From Streptomyces diastaticus subsp. diastaticus (lineage in GTDB: Bacteria > Actinomycetota > Actinomycetes > Streptomycetales > Streptomycetaceae), in NCBI RefSeq assembly GCF_011170125.1, contig NZ_BLLN01000002.1:1025501-1089500 (forward strand): a DNA stretch of 64,000 bases, written 5' to 3'. Each line of letters begins with the position of its first letter. Positions within the stretch are counted from its first letter, which is position 1. Positions 1-11,866 of this stretch are shown here, one piece after another. The notes beneath the pieces were generated by a model. That model had not been told where the DNA came from. It did no database searches and worked only from the letters and a program-made list of their open reading frames with translations. Made by a program: the position numbers and the translations under genes.

Positions 1-265
1 CCGTCCCGGTGCACGCTGCCGTCGGTGGGCGGCCGTTCGCGCGACCGCCCGCCGCCCGCCCGATGCTCGCGCGTCGCGTACGGGGCGCCGGCCCGGCGTG
101 TCCGCGTTCCTGACCGGTCGCGGCTTCTCGCGGACGTGGTTCGCCACGCCCGCCGTCGGCCGTACCCATGGCACGTGGCAGGCTCGGGCCCACAGCAACG
201 GGAGTCGCCGGACTTCGGTGAGCCGGTTCTCCCGGAGAGCACTCCCGTACATCCGAGGGGGACGC
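1..265. other. Upstream region of the BldG-type ATPase gene
   Basis: No convincing gene end is visible here. A GAGGGGGA ribosome-binding site lies at about 254-261, just before the ATG at 266. In S. coelicolor the matching position follows bldG, whose 3' end would be just left of this window if the synteny holds; that is memory-based inference. Confidence 0.4.
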
Positions 266-694
266 ATGGCCACCGTTGAGCTCCGTTTCACCCCGCTGCC
301 CGAGCACGTGCGGACGGCACGTCTGGTCGGGGCCGCGATGGCGCGCCGCGCCGGGGTGGCGGAGGCGGCCCTCGACGAGGTGCGGCTCGCCGTCGGCGAG
401 GCGTGCACCCGTGCCGTGGGGCTCCACCAGCTCCACGAGGTGGCCGAGCCGGTGCAGGTGCGGCTCATCGAGGACGAGAAGCAGTTCTCCATCGAGGTGG
501 CGGACGAGGCGCCGCACGCGGTGCCCACCGACATCGAGGCCGGTGCGGCGGGACTGCCCGTCACCGAGGACCCCGAGGGCGAGGACGAGATGGGACTCGC
601 CGTCATCAGCGGCCTCGTCGACGACGTGCAGGTGAAGACCGGTGAGTCCGGCGGCCTGATCCGGATGACCTGGCCGACCGTTCCCTCCGCCTGA
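266..694 (+). CDS. RsbW-like ATP-binding anti-sigma factor (BldG-associated type)
   Basis: A 142-residue HATPase_c_2 protein. Such proteins bind a sigma factor and are countered by an anti-anti-sigma partner, with ATP bound in the GHKL fold. Visible: an N-box-like segment LAVGEACTRAV around residues 40-50 and a G-box-like stretch DEMGLAVISGLVDDV near residues 110-125. Length fits RsbW-type regulators. ATG at 266 is chosen because a GAGGGGGA Shine-Dalgarno precedes it; the frame is open further upstream but has no better start. With topA, tmk and holB downstream, the order matches S. coelicolor SCO3548, which lies next to bldG and interacts with BldG. Assignment by synteny is inference; the ATPase family call is firm. 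Confidence 0.85.
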   Translation: MATVELRFTPLPEHVRTARLVGAAMARRAGVAEAALDEVRLAVGEACTRAVGLHQLHEVAEPVQVRLIEDEKQFSIEVADEAPHAVPTDIEAGAAGLPVTEDPEGEDEMGLAVISGLVDDVQVKTGESGGLIRMTWPTVPSA

Positions 695-727
695 CACCCC
701 GTTCGACGACCGCCCGTATCCCCCGCT

Positions 728-756
728 GACCTGCGACGCGCCTTCGTCGCGCGGTC
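728..756 (+). terminator. Possible factor-independent terminator hairpin
   Basis: GACC-GCGACG pairs with CGTCGC-GGTC, with one bulge on each arm and a 6-nt loop, 33 nt after the stop at 694. There is no T tract, which is usual for Streptomyces terminators but leaves the call weak. Confidence 0.3.
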
Positions 757-942
757 AACCGCCTTCGCTCGGGCCGGTGTTGACGGGGTAGGAATTCCCG
801 TCGATGTTGTGCGGGGTTCGTGAGCCTTGTCTCTCTTGGGCCAAAGGGCTTCAAATGGGCAGGTACCGGACGCCCGCGTGAGGGTTGGTGCCCGGGGGCC
901 GTGTAAGTTCCGGGGCCGAGAGCCACGGAAGGGACCAATCCG

Positions 943-1518
943 GTGAACAAGAAGCTCGCAGCCGCACTGTCCGGCGGTGCGGTACTGGCGATGGCGCTGA
1001 CGGGATGCGGCGACGACAAGGAAGAGAAGCTCGACGCGTGGGCCAAGCAGGTCTGCGACGACGTGCAGCCGCAGGCCAAGAAGATCTCGGACGCGAATGC
1101 CGCGATCCAGGAGCAGACCTCGGACAACAGCAGTCCCGAGGACGTCCAGAAGACGGACTCGAAGGCGTTCGGCGACATGTCCGCCGCCTACAAGGCGATC
1201 GGTTCCGCGGTGAAGAAGGCCGGTGCCCCGCCGGTCGAGGACGGCGAGAAGACGAAGAACGACGCCGTGAAGGAACTCAACGGCATCTCCACGTCCTACG
1301 GCGACCTGAAGAAGCAGATCGACGACCTGGACACCGACGACCAGGGTGAGTTCGCGGACGGCCTCAAGGACATCGCCGGGGAGCTGTCGAAGATCAGCAA
1401 GAGCGGCAACGAGGCCCTGGAGAAGCTCCAGTCCGGCGAGGTCGGCGAGGCGATGAAGAACCAGGAGTCCTGCAAGAGCTCCACCACGTCCCCGGCCCCG
1501 TCGCCGTCGGGCGCCTGA
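943..1518 (+). CDS. Small secreted lipoprotein
   Basis: A 191-residue protein starting at GTG, with GGAAGGGA 8 nt upstream. The N-terminus is a classical lipoprotein signal: KK, a hydrophobic stretch, then lipobox LTGC with Cys22. The mature part is charged, rich in Lys, Asp and Glu, and mostly helical with heptad-like spacing. It ends in a Ser/Pro/Thr tail (SSTTSPAPSPSGA). It carries one further Cys pair candidate (VCDD and ESCKS). I recognise no catalytic motif. It probably sits on the outer face of the membrane. Synteny suggests a conserved Streptomyces small secreted protein near topA; its job is unknown. Confidence 0.85.
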   Translation: MNKKLAAALSGGAVLAMALTGCGDDKEEKLDAWAKQVCDDVQPQAKKISDANAAIQEQTSDNSSPEDVQKTDSKAFGDMSAAYKAIGSAVKKAGAPPVEDGEKTKNDAVKELNGISTSYGDLKKQIDDLDTDDQGEFADGLKDIAGELSKISKSGNEALEKLQSGEVGEAMKNQESCKSSTTSPAPSPSGA

Positions 1519-1673
1519 GCCGGCGTCACCGGCTCGCCCGGCCACTCGCCCCGGGGGCGACCCTTCGAGCTCACGTCCTGAGGGCCGCCTGACGTGGCCG
1601 GCGCGCGGTCAGGTGCGTGCTCGTCACCACGCGTGCGCCCTGGCCGAGGTGACTCGCCATCGGGCGAGGTCCT

Positions 1674-1753
1674 CCGGGCTGGGACCGCCGGCTGAGATCG
1701 CCGGGCTGGGATCGCCGGGCTGGGATCGCCGGGCTGGGATCGCCGGGCCGTGG
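1674..1753 (+). repeat. 14-bp tandem repeat, about five copies
   Basis: Three perfect copies of CCGGGCTGGGATCG lie at 1701-1714, 1715-1728 and 1729-1742. Two imperfect copies precede them (1674-1687 and 1688-1700) and a partial one follows (from 1743). The array sits in the 494-bp gap between the lipoprotein gene and the methyltransferase. The rest of that gap (1519-2012) shows no gene I can support. Copy number should vary between strains. Confidence 0.85.
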
Positions 1754-2012
1754 CTACGGGGTTCTCGCCGCCGGTTGAACCGGCCGGTCGGACGGCAGGG
1801 AGTGACGTCGGCCCGGTCCGGCCCTTCCCGTCCCCCGCTTCGGCGCCGGGGCGCCCCCACCGCTTCGAAGTCCTCGGCGAAGCCGGACTCGTCAGGTGGG
1901 TGCCTCAGCCGAGCTGCCCCCGCCGGGCGCCCGCGCGAGCCGCCGCCGCCGGGCGCTCCCGCGAGCCGCCCCCTTGCCGCCGCACCCAGCCCCCAGCCCC
2001 CACAATGGACGG

Positions 2013-3566
2013 GTGAGTACCCCCAGCCTCCCCCTGACCGACCGCTCCGGCCTGGCTCCGCGCCTGCGGAGCGCCTTCCTCGCCGCCGACTTCACCGCCG
2101 ACGGGCTCCTGGAACGGCTGGGCGCCGCGGCGTACGCGGCCCTCGCGCGCGCGGAGACGGTGCCCGCGCTGCGGGCGACGCGGGGTGGGACCCCGCTCGA
2201 CACGCTGGTCCGCCTCTTCCTCCTCCAGCGTCCGGTCTCCGCCGCCGAGGCCGGGGCCGCGCTGCCCGGCGGGCTGCTGGACGACGCCGTGGACGGTGGC
2301 TGGCTCAGCCGGGAACCGGACGGGGAGACCGGGGAGGAGGTGGTACGGGCCGCGGTCGACGTCCGGCCCTACGGCGGGCCGGACGGGCAGGACTGGTTCA
2401 TCGCCTCGGACCTCGGGTGCGCGGTCGGCGGAGCCGGCGGGATCGGCAGCACGGCCGAGGGCGTCGTCCTCGGGGTGGGCGGCGCCTCCACGACGCTGGC
2501 CGGCCTCACCGTGCGCGGCCCCGTGCGGAGCGCCCTCGACCTGGGCACCGGCTCCGGTGTCCAGGCGCTGCACGCCTCCGTCGACGCGACGCGGGTGACC
2601 GCCACCGACCTCAACCCGCGCGCCCTGCGCTTCACCGAGCTGACCCTCGCGCTCTCCGGCGCCCCCGAGGCGGAGCTCCTCGAAGGCTCCCTGTTCGAGC
2701 CGGTCGGCGAGCACCGCTACGACCTGATCGTCTCCAACCCGCCCTTCGTGATCTCCCCGGGCGCCCGCCTCACGTACCGGGACGGCGGGATGAGTGGGGA
2801 CGATCTGTGCCGCACACTCGTTCAGCAGGCCGGGGACCGGCTCGACGAAGGGGGGTACGCGCACTTCCTGGCCAACTGGCAGCACGTCGAGGGCGAGGAG
2901 TGGAGTGACCGGCTCCGCTCCTGGGTGCCGTCGGGGTGCGACGCCTGGATCGTGCAGCGCGAAGTGCAGGACATCACCCAGTACACCGAACTGTGGCTGC
3001 GGGACGCCGGGGACCACCGCACCGACCCGGAGGCCTACGCGGTCCGGTACGAGGCGTGGCTGGACGAGTTCGAGGCGCGGAACACCAAGGCGATCGGCTT
3101 CGGCTGGATCACCCTTCGGCGCAGCGGCGCGGCCGAGCCGTCGATCCTCGTCGAGGAATGGCCGCACCCTGTCGAGCAGCCCCTCGGCGAGACGGTCCGC
3201 GCCCACTTCGCCCGCCAGGACTACCTGCGGACGCACGACGACGCGGCTCTCCTCGCCGGCTACTTCACCCTCGCCCCCGAGGTCGTCCAGGAGCAGATCG
3301 GGCTGCCCGGAGCCGAGGACCCCGAGCACGTGGTCCTGCGCCAGCACCGCGGCATGCGCCGGGCCACCCAGGTCGACACGGTCGGCGCGGGTTTCGCCGG
3401 GGTCTGCGACGGCTCGCTGAGCGCCGGGCGCATCCTCGACGCCATCGCCCAGCTCATCGGCGAGGACCCGGTGCTGCTGCGGGACCGGACGCCCGCCCAG
3501 ATCCGGCTCCTCGTGGAACAGGGCTTCCTGGAGCCGGTGACCGGGCCCGCTCCGTCCGGGGCGTAG
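2013..3566 (+). CDS. SAM-dependent methyltransferase, N6-Gln/Asn/adenine type (DUF7059-like N-terminus)
   Basis: A 517-residue protein. Residues 1-165 form a helical N-terminal domain of the kind found before actinobacterial HemK/RsmC-like methyltransferases. The SAM motif DLGTGSGVQALHA lies near residues 177-190, an acidic motif II (ATDLNPRAL) follows, and SNPPF (NPPY/F motif) near residue 240 places substrate methylation on a planar amide or amino nitrogen. The C-terminal third is a separate domain ending in a winged-helix-like tail. GTG at 2013 is preferred: CACAAT lies 6 nt upstream as a possible -10 of a leaderless mRNA, and upstream open frame is low complexity. Substrate unknown; protein, rRNA or DNA are all possible. 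Confidence 0.85.
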   Translation: MSTPSLPLTDRSGLAPRLRSAFLAADFTADGLLERLGAAAYAALARAETVPALRATRGGTPLDTLVRLFLLQRPVSAAEAGAALPGGLLDDAVDGGWLSREPDGETGEEVVRAAVDVRPYGGPDGQDWFIASDLGCAVGGAGGIGSTAEGVVLGVGGASTTLAGLTVRGPVRSALDLGTGSGVQALHASVDATRVTATDLNPRALRFTELTLALSGAPEAELLEGSLFEPVGEHRYDLIVSNPPFVISPGARLTYRDGGMSGDDLCRTLVQQAGDRLDEGGYAHFLANWQHVEGEEWSDRLRSWVPSGCDAWIVQREVQDITQYTELWLRDAGDHRTDPEAYAVRYEAWLDEFEARNTKAIGFGWITLRRSGAAEPSILVEEWPHPVEQPLGETVRAHFARQDYLRTHDDAALLAGYFTLAPEVVQEQIGLPGAEDPEHVVLRQHRGMRRATQVDTVGAGFAGVCDGSLSAGRILDAIAQLIGEDPVLLRDRTPAQIRLLVEQGFLEPVTGPAPSGA

Positions 3567-3576
3567 CCACCGGGTC

Positions 3577-3598
3577 CGCGCCGGCCCGCCCCGGCGCG
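3577..3598 (+). terminator. Terminator-like hairpin after the methyltransferase gene
   Basis: CGCGCCGG and CCGGCGCG form a perfect 8-bp stem with a CCCGCC loop, 10 nt after the stop codon. No T tract is present. Confidence 0.4.
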
Positions 3599-3814
3599 CG
3601 CACCGCTTCCGCCGGATGCCGTACGCCCGTGTCGTACTTCCGGGGTGTCCTGGCGTGCCGCGCGCGGGGCGGGTGGGTGCCGCGGGGCGGGGCGTACGGA
3701 CGACACGCGGTACCGGCCGGGAGTTCACCCCGGGTTCCCCCGGGTGTCGTGCCCGGGTGTCAGCCTCCTGGTCCCGGAGCCGCCCAGTCGGCCCGGCGAC
3801 AAGGGGGGCAGGCC

Positions 3815-4150
3815 ATGGACGGGGCAGCCGGGGTGCCGGAGGGAACCGCCGTCGGCGCGGTCGTGCGGGCGGGCTCGCAGGGCGGGCAGGGACCGGGAGC
3901 ACCGTTCGCCACGCCCGGGGGCGGCGGCGCCGCCCAGCCGTTGGGGAACCTGGTCGAGGCCACCCCGGCCACCTTCGCGGGAGCGGTCTTCGCCCTGTTC
4001 GGGCTGGGGCTGCTGGTCTGGACGGCCGTCCGGGCGCGGCACCGCCGGCCCGTCTACGAGGGCGCCGCCCCGGGCACCTCGGCGGCCGTCTCGGCGCTGG
4101 CCGCGGTGGCGTCGCTGGTGCTCGGCCTCTGGTGCTTCAGCCGTGTCTGA
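3815..4150 (+). CDS. Small two-helix membrane protein
   Basis: A 111-residue protein with AGGGGGG 7 nt before ATG 3815. The N-terminal 45 residues are Gly/Ala/Pro rich and probably disordered. Two hydrophobic segments follow, near residues 50-70 (FAGAVFALFGLGLLVWTAV) and 88-108 (AAVSALAAVASLVLGLWCF), separated by a basic loop RARHRRP. No enzyme motif is seen. Position next to topA matches a conserved Streptomyces small membrane protein by synteny. Function unknown. Confidence 0.75.
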   Translation: MDGAAGVPEGTAVGAVVRAGSQGGQGPGAPFATPGGGGAAQPLGNLVEATPATFAGAVFALFGLGLLVWTAVRARHRRPVYEGAAPGTSAAVSALAAVASLVLGLWCFSRV

Positions 4151-4382
4151 CCGCCCGCCCTCCCTGCCACCCGGCGCTGCCACCCGGCAGCCGGAAGCAG
4201 TGGTCCGGCTCGGACACGTGCCCCCGGCCCCCGTCCCGCGCCCGTCGCCCCCGGCCCCCGCGGCGGCCCGGAAGCATACCCGTCGGCCCCGTCCCGATCT
4301 GCGGTGAATGGCCAGGTCGGTACTCCGGGCGGCAGGATCGGACGGAGTCGGGTTACCGTTCCAGTGGCCGGGGTGGGCTTTT

Positions 4383-4397
4383 CCCGTGTGACACGGG
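4383..4397. promoter_or_regulatory. Palindrome upstream of topA
   Basis: CCCGTGT and ACACGGG flank one central base, about 100 bp before the topA start. TACCGT at 4407-4412 could be a -10. The 346-bp gap 4151-4496 holds no gene I can support. Operator function is inference; topA in Streptomyces is known to respond to supercoiling, which needs no operator. Confidence 0.3.
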
Positions 4398-4496
4398 GGC
4401 GGGATGTACCGTCACACTCCGCAGCGCAAACCCGGCCCCCATCCCGGAACCACGGGCTCGGGAAGGATTCAGTGTCGACCGGAGAGAAGAGCCACG

Positions 4497-7389
<2,893 letters not shown>

Positions 7390-7391
<2 letters not shown>

Positions 7392-7418
7392 GCCCGCCGG
7401 GCCGGTGGCGGCGGGCTC
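7390..7418 (+). terminator. Hairpin overlapping the topA stop codon
   Basis: GAGCCCGCCG (7390-7399) pairs perfectly with CGGCGGGCTC (7409-7418) around a 9-nt loop. The 5' arm starts inside the TGA. It has no T tract. Confidence 0.5.
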
Positions 7419-7665
7419 GGGGACGGGTCTCGCCGGTGGCCGGTGGCCGTAGGCCGGCCGGTGGGTGAGCCCGCGTGCGCGGCTGTCGGGATCGGGGCCG
7501 GTGAGCGCCCGGTCGGTGCGCGCCGGTCGGCGGGCCGGGTGCGGGCCTCGGTGCGCACCCGTTCCTTCCCGGGCGCCCGCCGGGGCGAGGTCCCGCCCGA
7601 CGGCGTGAACGATCGTTCCACGAGGCGTGCGGTGTGTGTTTCTCCGGGCTGAACGCGCTCGTGCG

Positions 7666-7705
7666 CCGCCCCGTTCCGTGATCTTCCGGAGCGGGGCGGT
7701 TTTCG
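7666..7705 (+). terminator. Rho-independent terminator downstream of topA
   Basis: CCGCCCCGTTCCG (7666-7678) pairs with CGGAGCGGGGCGG (7687-7699) with one G-T pair and an 8-nt loop, followed by TTTT. The rest of the 671-bp gap 7392-8062 shows no gene I can support, apart from the promoter candidate at its right end. Confidence 0.75.
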
Positions 7706-8050
7706 TTCGGGCGTACGAGGGGCAGGTGCTCACCGGAGGAGATGACGGAGCGTGAGGGGGCGGGACGTCGGTCCGGCGGGTGCTGGGGCGGTGCGGCCCT
7801 TCGGGGCGCGGCCGGCCGGGCCTGAGCGGGCCGAGCCGGAGAGGTGACCGGTCGCGGTGGCGGTGACGCAGCCGACGTCGGTGACGGACAGGTGACGGAC
7901 ACGCGGGTGGGCCGAGGGCCCGTCCGGGAGCGGAGGAGCGCGAGTGCCCAGGAGTACGAGGATGGTGCCGATTGTCGGCGTGGAGCGGATATGGGCCAGG
8001 CCGGACGGTCGTATGTTCGGGCGGGCCGACCGGGTGAGGAACGAGCGGGC

Positions 8051-8056
8051 TAGGCT
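8051..8056 (+). promoter_or_regulatory. -10 hexamer of a likely leaderless tmk mRNA
   Basis: TAGGCT lies 6 nt before the ATG at 8063 and no Shine-Dalgarno is visible, so transcription probably starts at or next to the start codon. The -35 is weak. Confidence 0.45.
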
Positions 8057-8062
8057 GGCGGG

Positions 8063-11000
8063 ATGACGCGAGCCGAGCAGCCAACGGTCGTGAACCCGGC
8101 CCCCGACGACGCCCTGGTCGCAGATTCCCGAGAGCGCGCCGTGCGCGCCCTGCTGCGTTTCCGCCCTCTCAAGCAGTTGTGGAGCGCCCAGCTCGTGGGG
8201 GGTGTCGGCGATGTCCTTGCCCTCTTCGTGCTGATGGTGCTGGCCTTCCACACCTCGCTGGCCCAGGGGGCGTTCGGCGGCGGGTACCGGGGTGCGGCCT
8301 TCACCGTCAGCATCGTCCTCGGCGTACGCGTCCTCGCGACGCTGCTCTTCGGCGCGCTCCTGCTGGGCCCGGTCAGCTCACTGACGGCGCCCGACGGTCC
8401 GCTCGACCGCCGCTGGACCATGATGGTCGCCGACGGCCTGCGCGCCGCCCTGCTGATCGTCGCGCCGCTGTGGATCGACTGGACCCCGGACACCGCCCTG
8501 GCCACCCTGCTGGTCACGGTCTTCGTGCTCGGTGTCGCGGAACGTTTCTGGACGGTCTGCCGGGAGAGCGCGGCGCCCGCGATCCTGCCCGCCCCGGCCC
8601 CGGGCGCGGACGCCGTGCGTCCGCTGCCGGACCGCTCCGAGACGCTGGGGCGGCTCTTCCTGCGCACCACCTTCGTCGCGGTACCGCTGGCCGCCGCCAC
8701 CCTGGTCGCGGTCACCCTGGTGGGGAACCTGCTGGCCACCGGCGTCGACTGGTTCGCCGAGCACCAGGTCGCCCTGGCCTCGTACGTCGCGGCCGGCCTG
8801 TTCGCCGCCTCCCTCTCGGCCGTGTACTTCCTGACGCTGCCCGGCACCCGTACGCCGCGCGCCCGTTCCCCGCTGGAGGGACTGCGCCGCCCGAAGACCG
8901 GCACCGGCGCCGACCGGGGCCGCACCGGCACCATCCGCCTGCTGGTCCTCGCCTGCGCCGCGGTGACCTCCGCGATCTCCGGTGCCGTTGCCGTCTCCGT
9001 CCTCCACGCCACCGACGTGGACGGTGGGCCCGTCCTCTTCGGCCTCTTCGTCCTCGCCCTCACCGGGGGTACGGGACTCGGCGTCCGCGGCGCCCCCCGC
9101 GTGCTGCCCGCCCTCTCCCGGCGCAGGCTGCTGGCGCTGGCCGTCACGCTGACCGGCGTGGCGCTGCTCGCCGCCGGGCTCGTGCCGGATGTCACGACCG
9201 TGCTGCTCCTGCTGCTGCTCGCCGGTTTCGCGGCGGGCGTCGCGGCGCAGGCCGGGCACACCCTGATCGACCAGGAGACGGAGGAGTTCCGCCGGGCCCG
9301 CCAGGGCGAACACCTCCAGGCCGTGGTGCGGCTGACGCTCGCCGTCTCCGTGCTCGCCGCCCCGCTCGTCGCGGGCGGCATCGGCCGCCACCGGGTCGAG
9401 GCCGGGAAGTTCGTCTTCGCCCACGGCGGCGCCGCGTTCACCCTGATGCTGCTCGGCGCGCTGCTGCTGCCGGTCGCCGCCCTCCTGCTCGCCAAGGCCG
9501 ACGACCGGCAGGGCGTCCCGCTCCGCCGCGACCTGCGGGACGCGCTGCGCGGCGACGACCCGGCCACCGCGCCCGCCGCGACCGGCTTCTTCATCGCCCT
9601 GGAGGGCGGCGACGGGGCCGGCAAGTCCACCCAGGCCGAAGCGCTGGCCGAGTGGATCAGGGCCAAGGGCCACGAGGTCGTCGTGACGCGTGAGCCGGGG
9701 GCCACCCCGATCGGCAAGCGGCTGCGCGCGATCCTGCTCGACGTCTCCAGCGCCGGGCTCTCGCACCGGGCGGAAGCCCTGCTCTACGCGGCCGACCGCG
9801 CCGAGCACGTCGACACCGTCGTCCGTCCAGCCCTGGAGCGTGGCGCCGTCGTCATCTCCGACCGGTACATCGACTCCTCGGTCGCCTACCAGGGCGCCGG
9901 GCGCGACCTCGCGCCCACCGAGATCGCGCGGATCTCCCGTTGGGCCACCGGGGGACTCGTCCCGCACCTCACGGTGCTGCTCGACGTCTCCCCCGAGACG
10001 GCCCGCGAGCGGTTCACGGAGGCACCGGACCGGCTGGAGTCCGAGCCGGCCGCCTTCCACCAGCGGGTTCGGGCCGGGTTCCTCACCCTGGCCGCCGCCG
10101 ACCAGGACCGTTACCTGGTGGTCGACGCCGGCCAGCAGCCCGAGGACGTCACCACCGTCATCCGGCACCGCCTGGACCAGCTGCTGCCGCTCTCCGAGGC
10201 GGAGCTCCGCGCTCAGGAGGAGGCCCGACGCAAGGCCGAGGAGGAGGCGCGCCGCAAGGCCGAGGAGGAGGCCGCGCGGAAGGCCGAGGAGGAGCGCCTG
10301 GAGCGCGAGCGTCAGGAGCAGCTCGCACGGTTGCGCGCCGAGGAGGAGGAGCGCAAGAAGCGCGAGTTGGAGGAGGCCAAGCGGCTGGAGGCGGAGCGGC
10401 AGGCCGAGCGCCAGGCCGAGGAGGCCCGCCGCCGCGCCGAGGAGGCCGAGCGCCGCGCCGAGGAGGAGCGCGCCCGGCTCCGCGCCGAGGAGGAACTGCG
10501 CGCCGCCGAGCAGGAGCGGCTGCGACTGCGCAAGCTGGAGGAGGAGCGGCTCCGCAAGGAGGCCGAGGAGCGCCGCCGGGAGAAGCAGCGCCAGGCCGAG
10601 GAGGCCCTGCTCCGCGCCGAGGAGGCGCGCCTCAAGGCCGAGGAGGAGGCCAGGGCCCGCGCCGAGGAGGAGGCGCGCCGCCAGGCCGAGGAGGACGCCA
10701 GGGCGCGGGCCGAAGAGGCCCGTCGGGCGGCCGAGCGGGAGGCGGCACTCCGAGCCGAGGCAACCCCGGCCGACAACGAGACGACCGTGCCCACCCCGGT
10801 CCACTCCCTGCGCAAGTCCGGACAGCCGGAGCAGGGCCCCGCCCACTCCCTCACCAAGGACGACGCCCAGGGCGGCGGCCGGCCTGCGGCGCCCTCGGAC
10901 GCCGAGGAGACGGCCGTCCTCCCGCAGGCCCCCGCCCCCGGGTCGCCCGACGCCGAGGAGACCGCCGTCATCCCCCAGGTCCCGGAGCCGGGCGCCGGGG

Positions 11001-11284
11001 ACGACGAGGAGACCAAGGCGATCCCGCGCGTCACCGAGGACCCCGCGGACCGCGTTCCGCCGGGCTACTTCCGCGACGGCTCCCCGTCCGTGCGCCGGGA
11101 CCCCGCCCCGGGCGAGAACGAGCGCACCCGCGAGATGCCCCAGGTGGACCCGGGCGCCTCACGCCCCCGCCCCGACTGGGCGGAGGAGACCCCGCTGGAC
11201 GACCTCCCCACCCTGGCCGACGAACTGCTCGGCCCGCACGACGACGAGGACGACGACCGGCGAGGTGGCCGGGGACGGCGGTAG
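8063..11284 (+). CDS. tmk: MFS-like membrane domain fused to thymidylate kinase, with coiled-coil tail
   Basis: A 1073-residue fusion. Residues about 30-490 contain around twelve hydrophobic segments of an MFS-type transporter. Residues about 511-705 are a complete dTMP kinase: P-loop EGGDGAGKST near 514, DRYIDSSVAYQGAGR, and the TRxP-like TREPGATPIG. This enzyme phosphorylates dTMP to dTDP. Residues about 712-900 are a Glu/Arg/Ala coiled coil. The last 170 residues are acidic and carry four ET/RT-x-x-hydrophobic-P motifs with threonines at 950, 967, 984 and 1022. Streptomyces tmk genes are known as such fusions. The membrane part probably places the kinase at the membrane; a transport role is unproven. 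The start has no ribosome-binding site but a close -10. Confidence 0.93.
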   Translation: MTRAEQPTVVNPAPDDALVADSRERAVRALLRFRPLKQLWSAQLVGGVGDVLALFVLMVLAFHTSLAQGAFGGGYRGAAFTVSIVLGVRVLATLLFGALLLGPVSSLTAPDGPLDRRWTMMVADGLRAALLIVAPLWIDWTPDTALATLLVTVFVLGVAERFWTVCRESAAPAILPAPAPGADAVRPLPDRSETLGRLFLRTTFVAVPLAAATLVAVTLVGNLLATGVDWFAEHQVALASYVAAGLFAASLSAVYFLTLPGTRTPRARSPLEGLRRPKTGTGADRGRTGTIRLLVLACAAVTSAISGAVAVSVLHATDVDGGPVLFGLFVLALTGGTGLGVRGAPRVLPALSRRRLLALAVTLTGVALLAAGLVPDVTTVLLLLLLAGFAAGVAAQAGHTLIDQETEEFRRARQGEHLQAVVRLTLAVSVLAAPLVAGGIGRHRVEAGKFVFAHGGAAFTLMLLGALLLPVAALLLAKADDRQGVPLRRDLRDALRGDDPATAPAATGFFIALEGGDGAGKSTQAEALAEWIRAKGHEVVVTREPGATPIGKRLRAILLDVSSAGLSHRAEALLYAADRAEHVDTVVRPALERGAVVISDRYIDSSVAYQGAGRDLAPTEIARISRWATGGLVPHLTVLLDVSPETARERFTEAPDRLESEPAAFHQRVRAGFLTLAAADQDRYLVVDAGQQPEDVTTVIRHRLDQLLPLSEAELRAQEEARRKAEEEARRKAEEEAARKAEEERLERERQEQLARLRAEEEERKKRELEEAKRLEAERQAERQAEEARRRAEEAERRAEEERARLRAEEELRAAEQERLRLRKLEEERLRKEAEERRREKQRQAEEALLRAEEARLKAEEEARARAEEEARRQAEEDARARAEEARRAAEREAALRAEATPADNETTVPTPVHSLRKSGQPEQGPAHSLTKDDAQGGGRPAAPSDAEETAVLPQAPAPGSPDAEETAVIPQVPEPGAGDDEETKAIPRVTEDPADRVPPGYFRDGSPSVRRDPAPGENERTREMPQVDPGASRPRPDWAEETPLDDLPTLADELLGPHDDEDDDRRGGRGRR

Positions 11285-11297
11285 GCCGTGTCCCGGA

Positions 11298-11338
11298 CGG
11301 GCCGCCCCGCTCCCCAGATGGAGGAGCGGGGCGGCCCG
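11298..11338 (+). terminator. Strong terminator after tmk
   Basis: A perfect 16-bp stem, CGGGCCGCCCCGCTCC (11298-11313) with its complement at 11323-11338, separated by a 9-nt loop and followed by GTGCTTT. It marks the end of the conserved tmk segment; unrelated fragments start right after it. Confidence 0.85.
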
Positions 11339-11361
11339 GTGCTTTCCGGCACCTGACCCCC

Positions 11362-11422
11362 GGTTCGGGTTCCACGGGTTCAGCAAGTCGTACAGCGCAG
11401 CGACATCAGCATCGGAGAACAT
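11362..11422 (-). pseudogene. Truncated N-terminus of a class I SAM methyltransferase
   Basis: The minus strand from ATG 11422 reads MFSDADVAALYDLLNPWNP, the usual first residues of a class I methyltransferase family of actinomycetes in which a VLDVGCGTG motif soon follows. Here similarity ends after about 20 codons, next to the tmk terminator, and no SAM motif follows. The rest has been lost. Recognition is from memory of the family N-terminus. Confidence 0.55.
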
Positions 11423-11449
11423 CGGCGAAAGTTGCCACCCTGATGAAGT

Positions 11450-11866
11450 GCAGACAAGCAGTGTGCTTGCCGATCGGGTGCCGACGGCTGGTCCCCGTGC
11501 GCCACCCGTACCGGTCGTCCCAGACGAGGGCGACTGCCGGCTGCCCGGGGGAGAAGAGGATGGCGGCGGCCAGGTGTGCGCCGCCGACGGTGCGCACCTG
11601 GACCTCACTGGACTCGGCCAGGCCGGCCTCCGCCAGGGTGCCAGCCGTCTTGGCGGAGCAGGGGTGGGCTTCGCGGGTGCGGAGTTCGGCGTCGGCTGCC
11701 GCGGTCGCTCCGCGGTGGGTGATCCGCGGATATCCGAGACGCTCGGCGGCCTCTGCGGTGTCGAGGTGAGGGTTGGCCTCGACGAGGTCGGCGATGCGCT
11801 CGCCGTGGATCTTGTTGAGGCCGTCGCGGGCGGCGGGGAACCTGTCGAGGCCGAGGGTGAAGGAGC
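11450..11866 (-). pseudogene. Remnant of a hypothetical protein (DUF6292-like C-terminus)
   Basis: Minus-strand codons read like a real protein over about 140 residues, including RIADLVEANPHLDTAEAA, AAILFSPGQPAVALVWDD and GWRTGTSRRHPIG. The hydrophobic-strand/VWDDRYGW/RRHP pattern resembles the C-terminal part of DUF6292-type actinobacterial proteins of integrative elements. Upstream the frame turns to non-coding composition with no start, and downstream it runs into the methyltransferase fragment. I treat it as a decayed 3' part. The family name is uncertain. Confidence 0.4.

Noticed and set aside
8378..10846. Large minus-strand open frame opposite the tmk coiled coil
   Set aside because: Leu/Gly repeats arise from the reverse complement of GAG/GCC-rich codons of the coiled coil.
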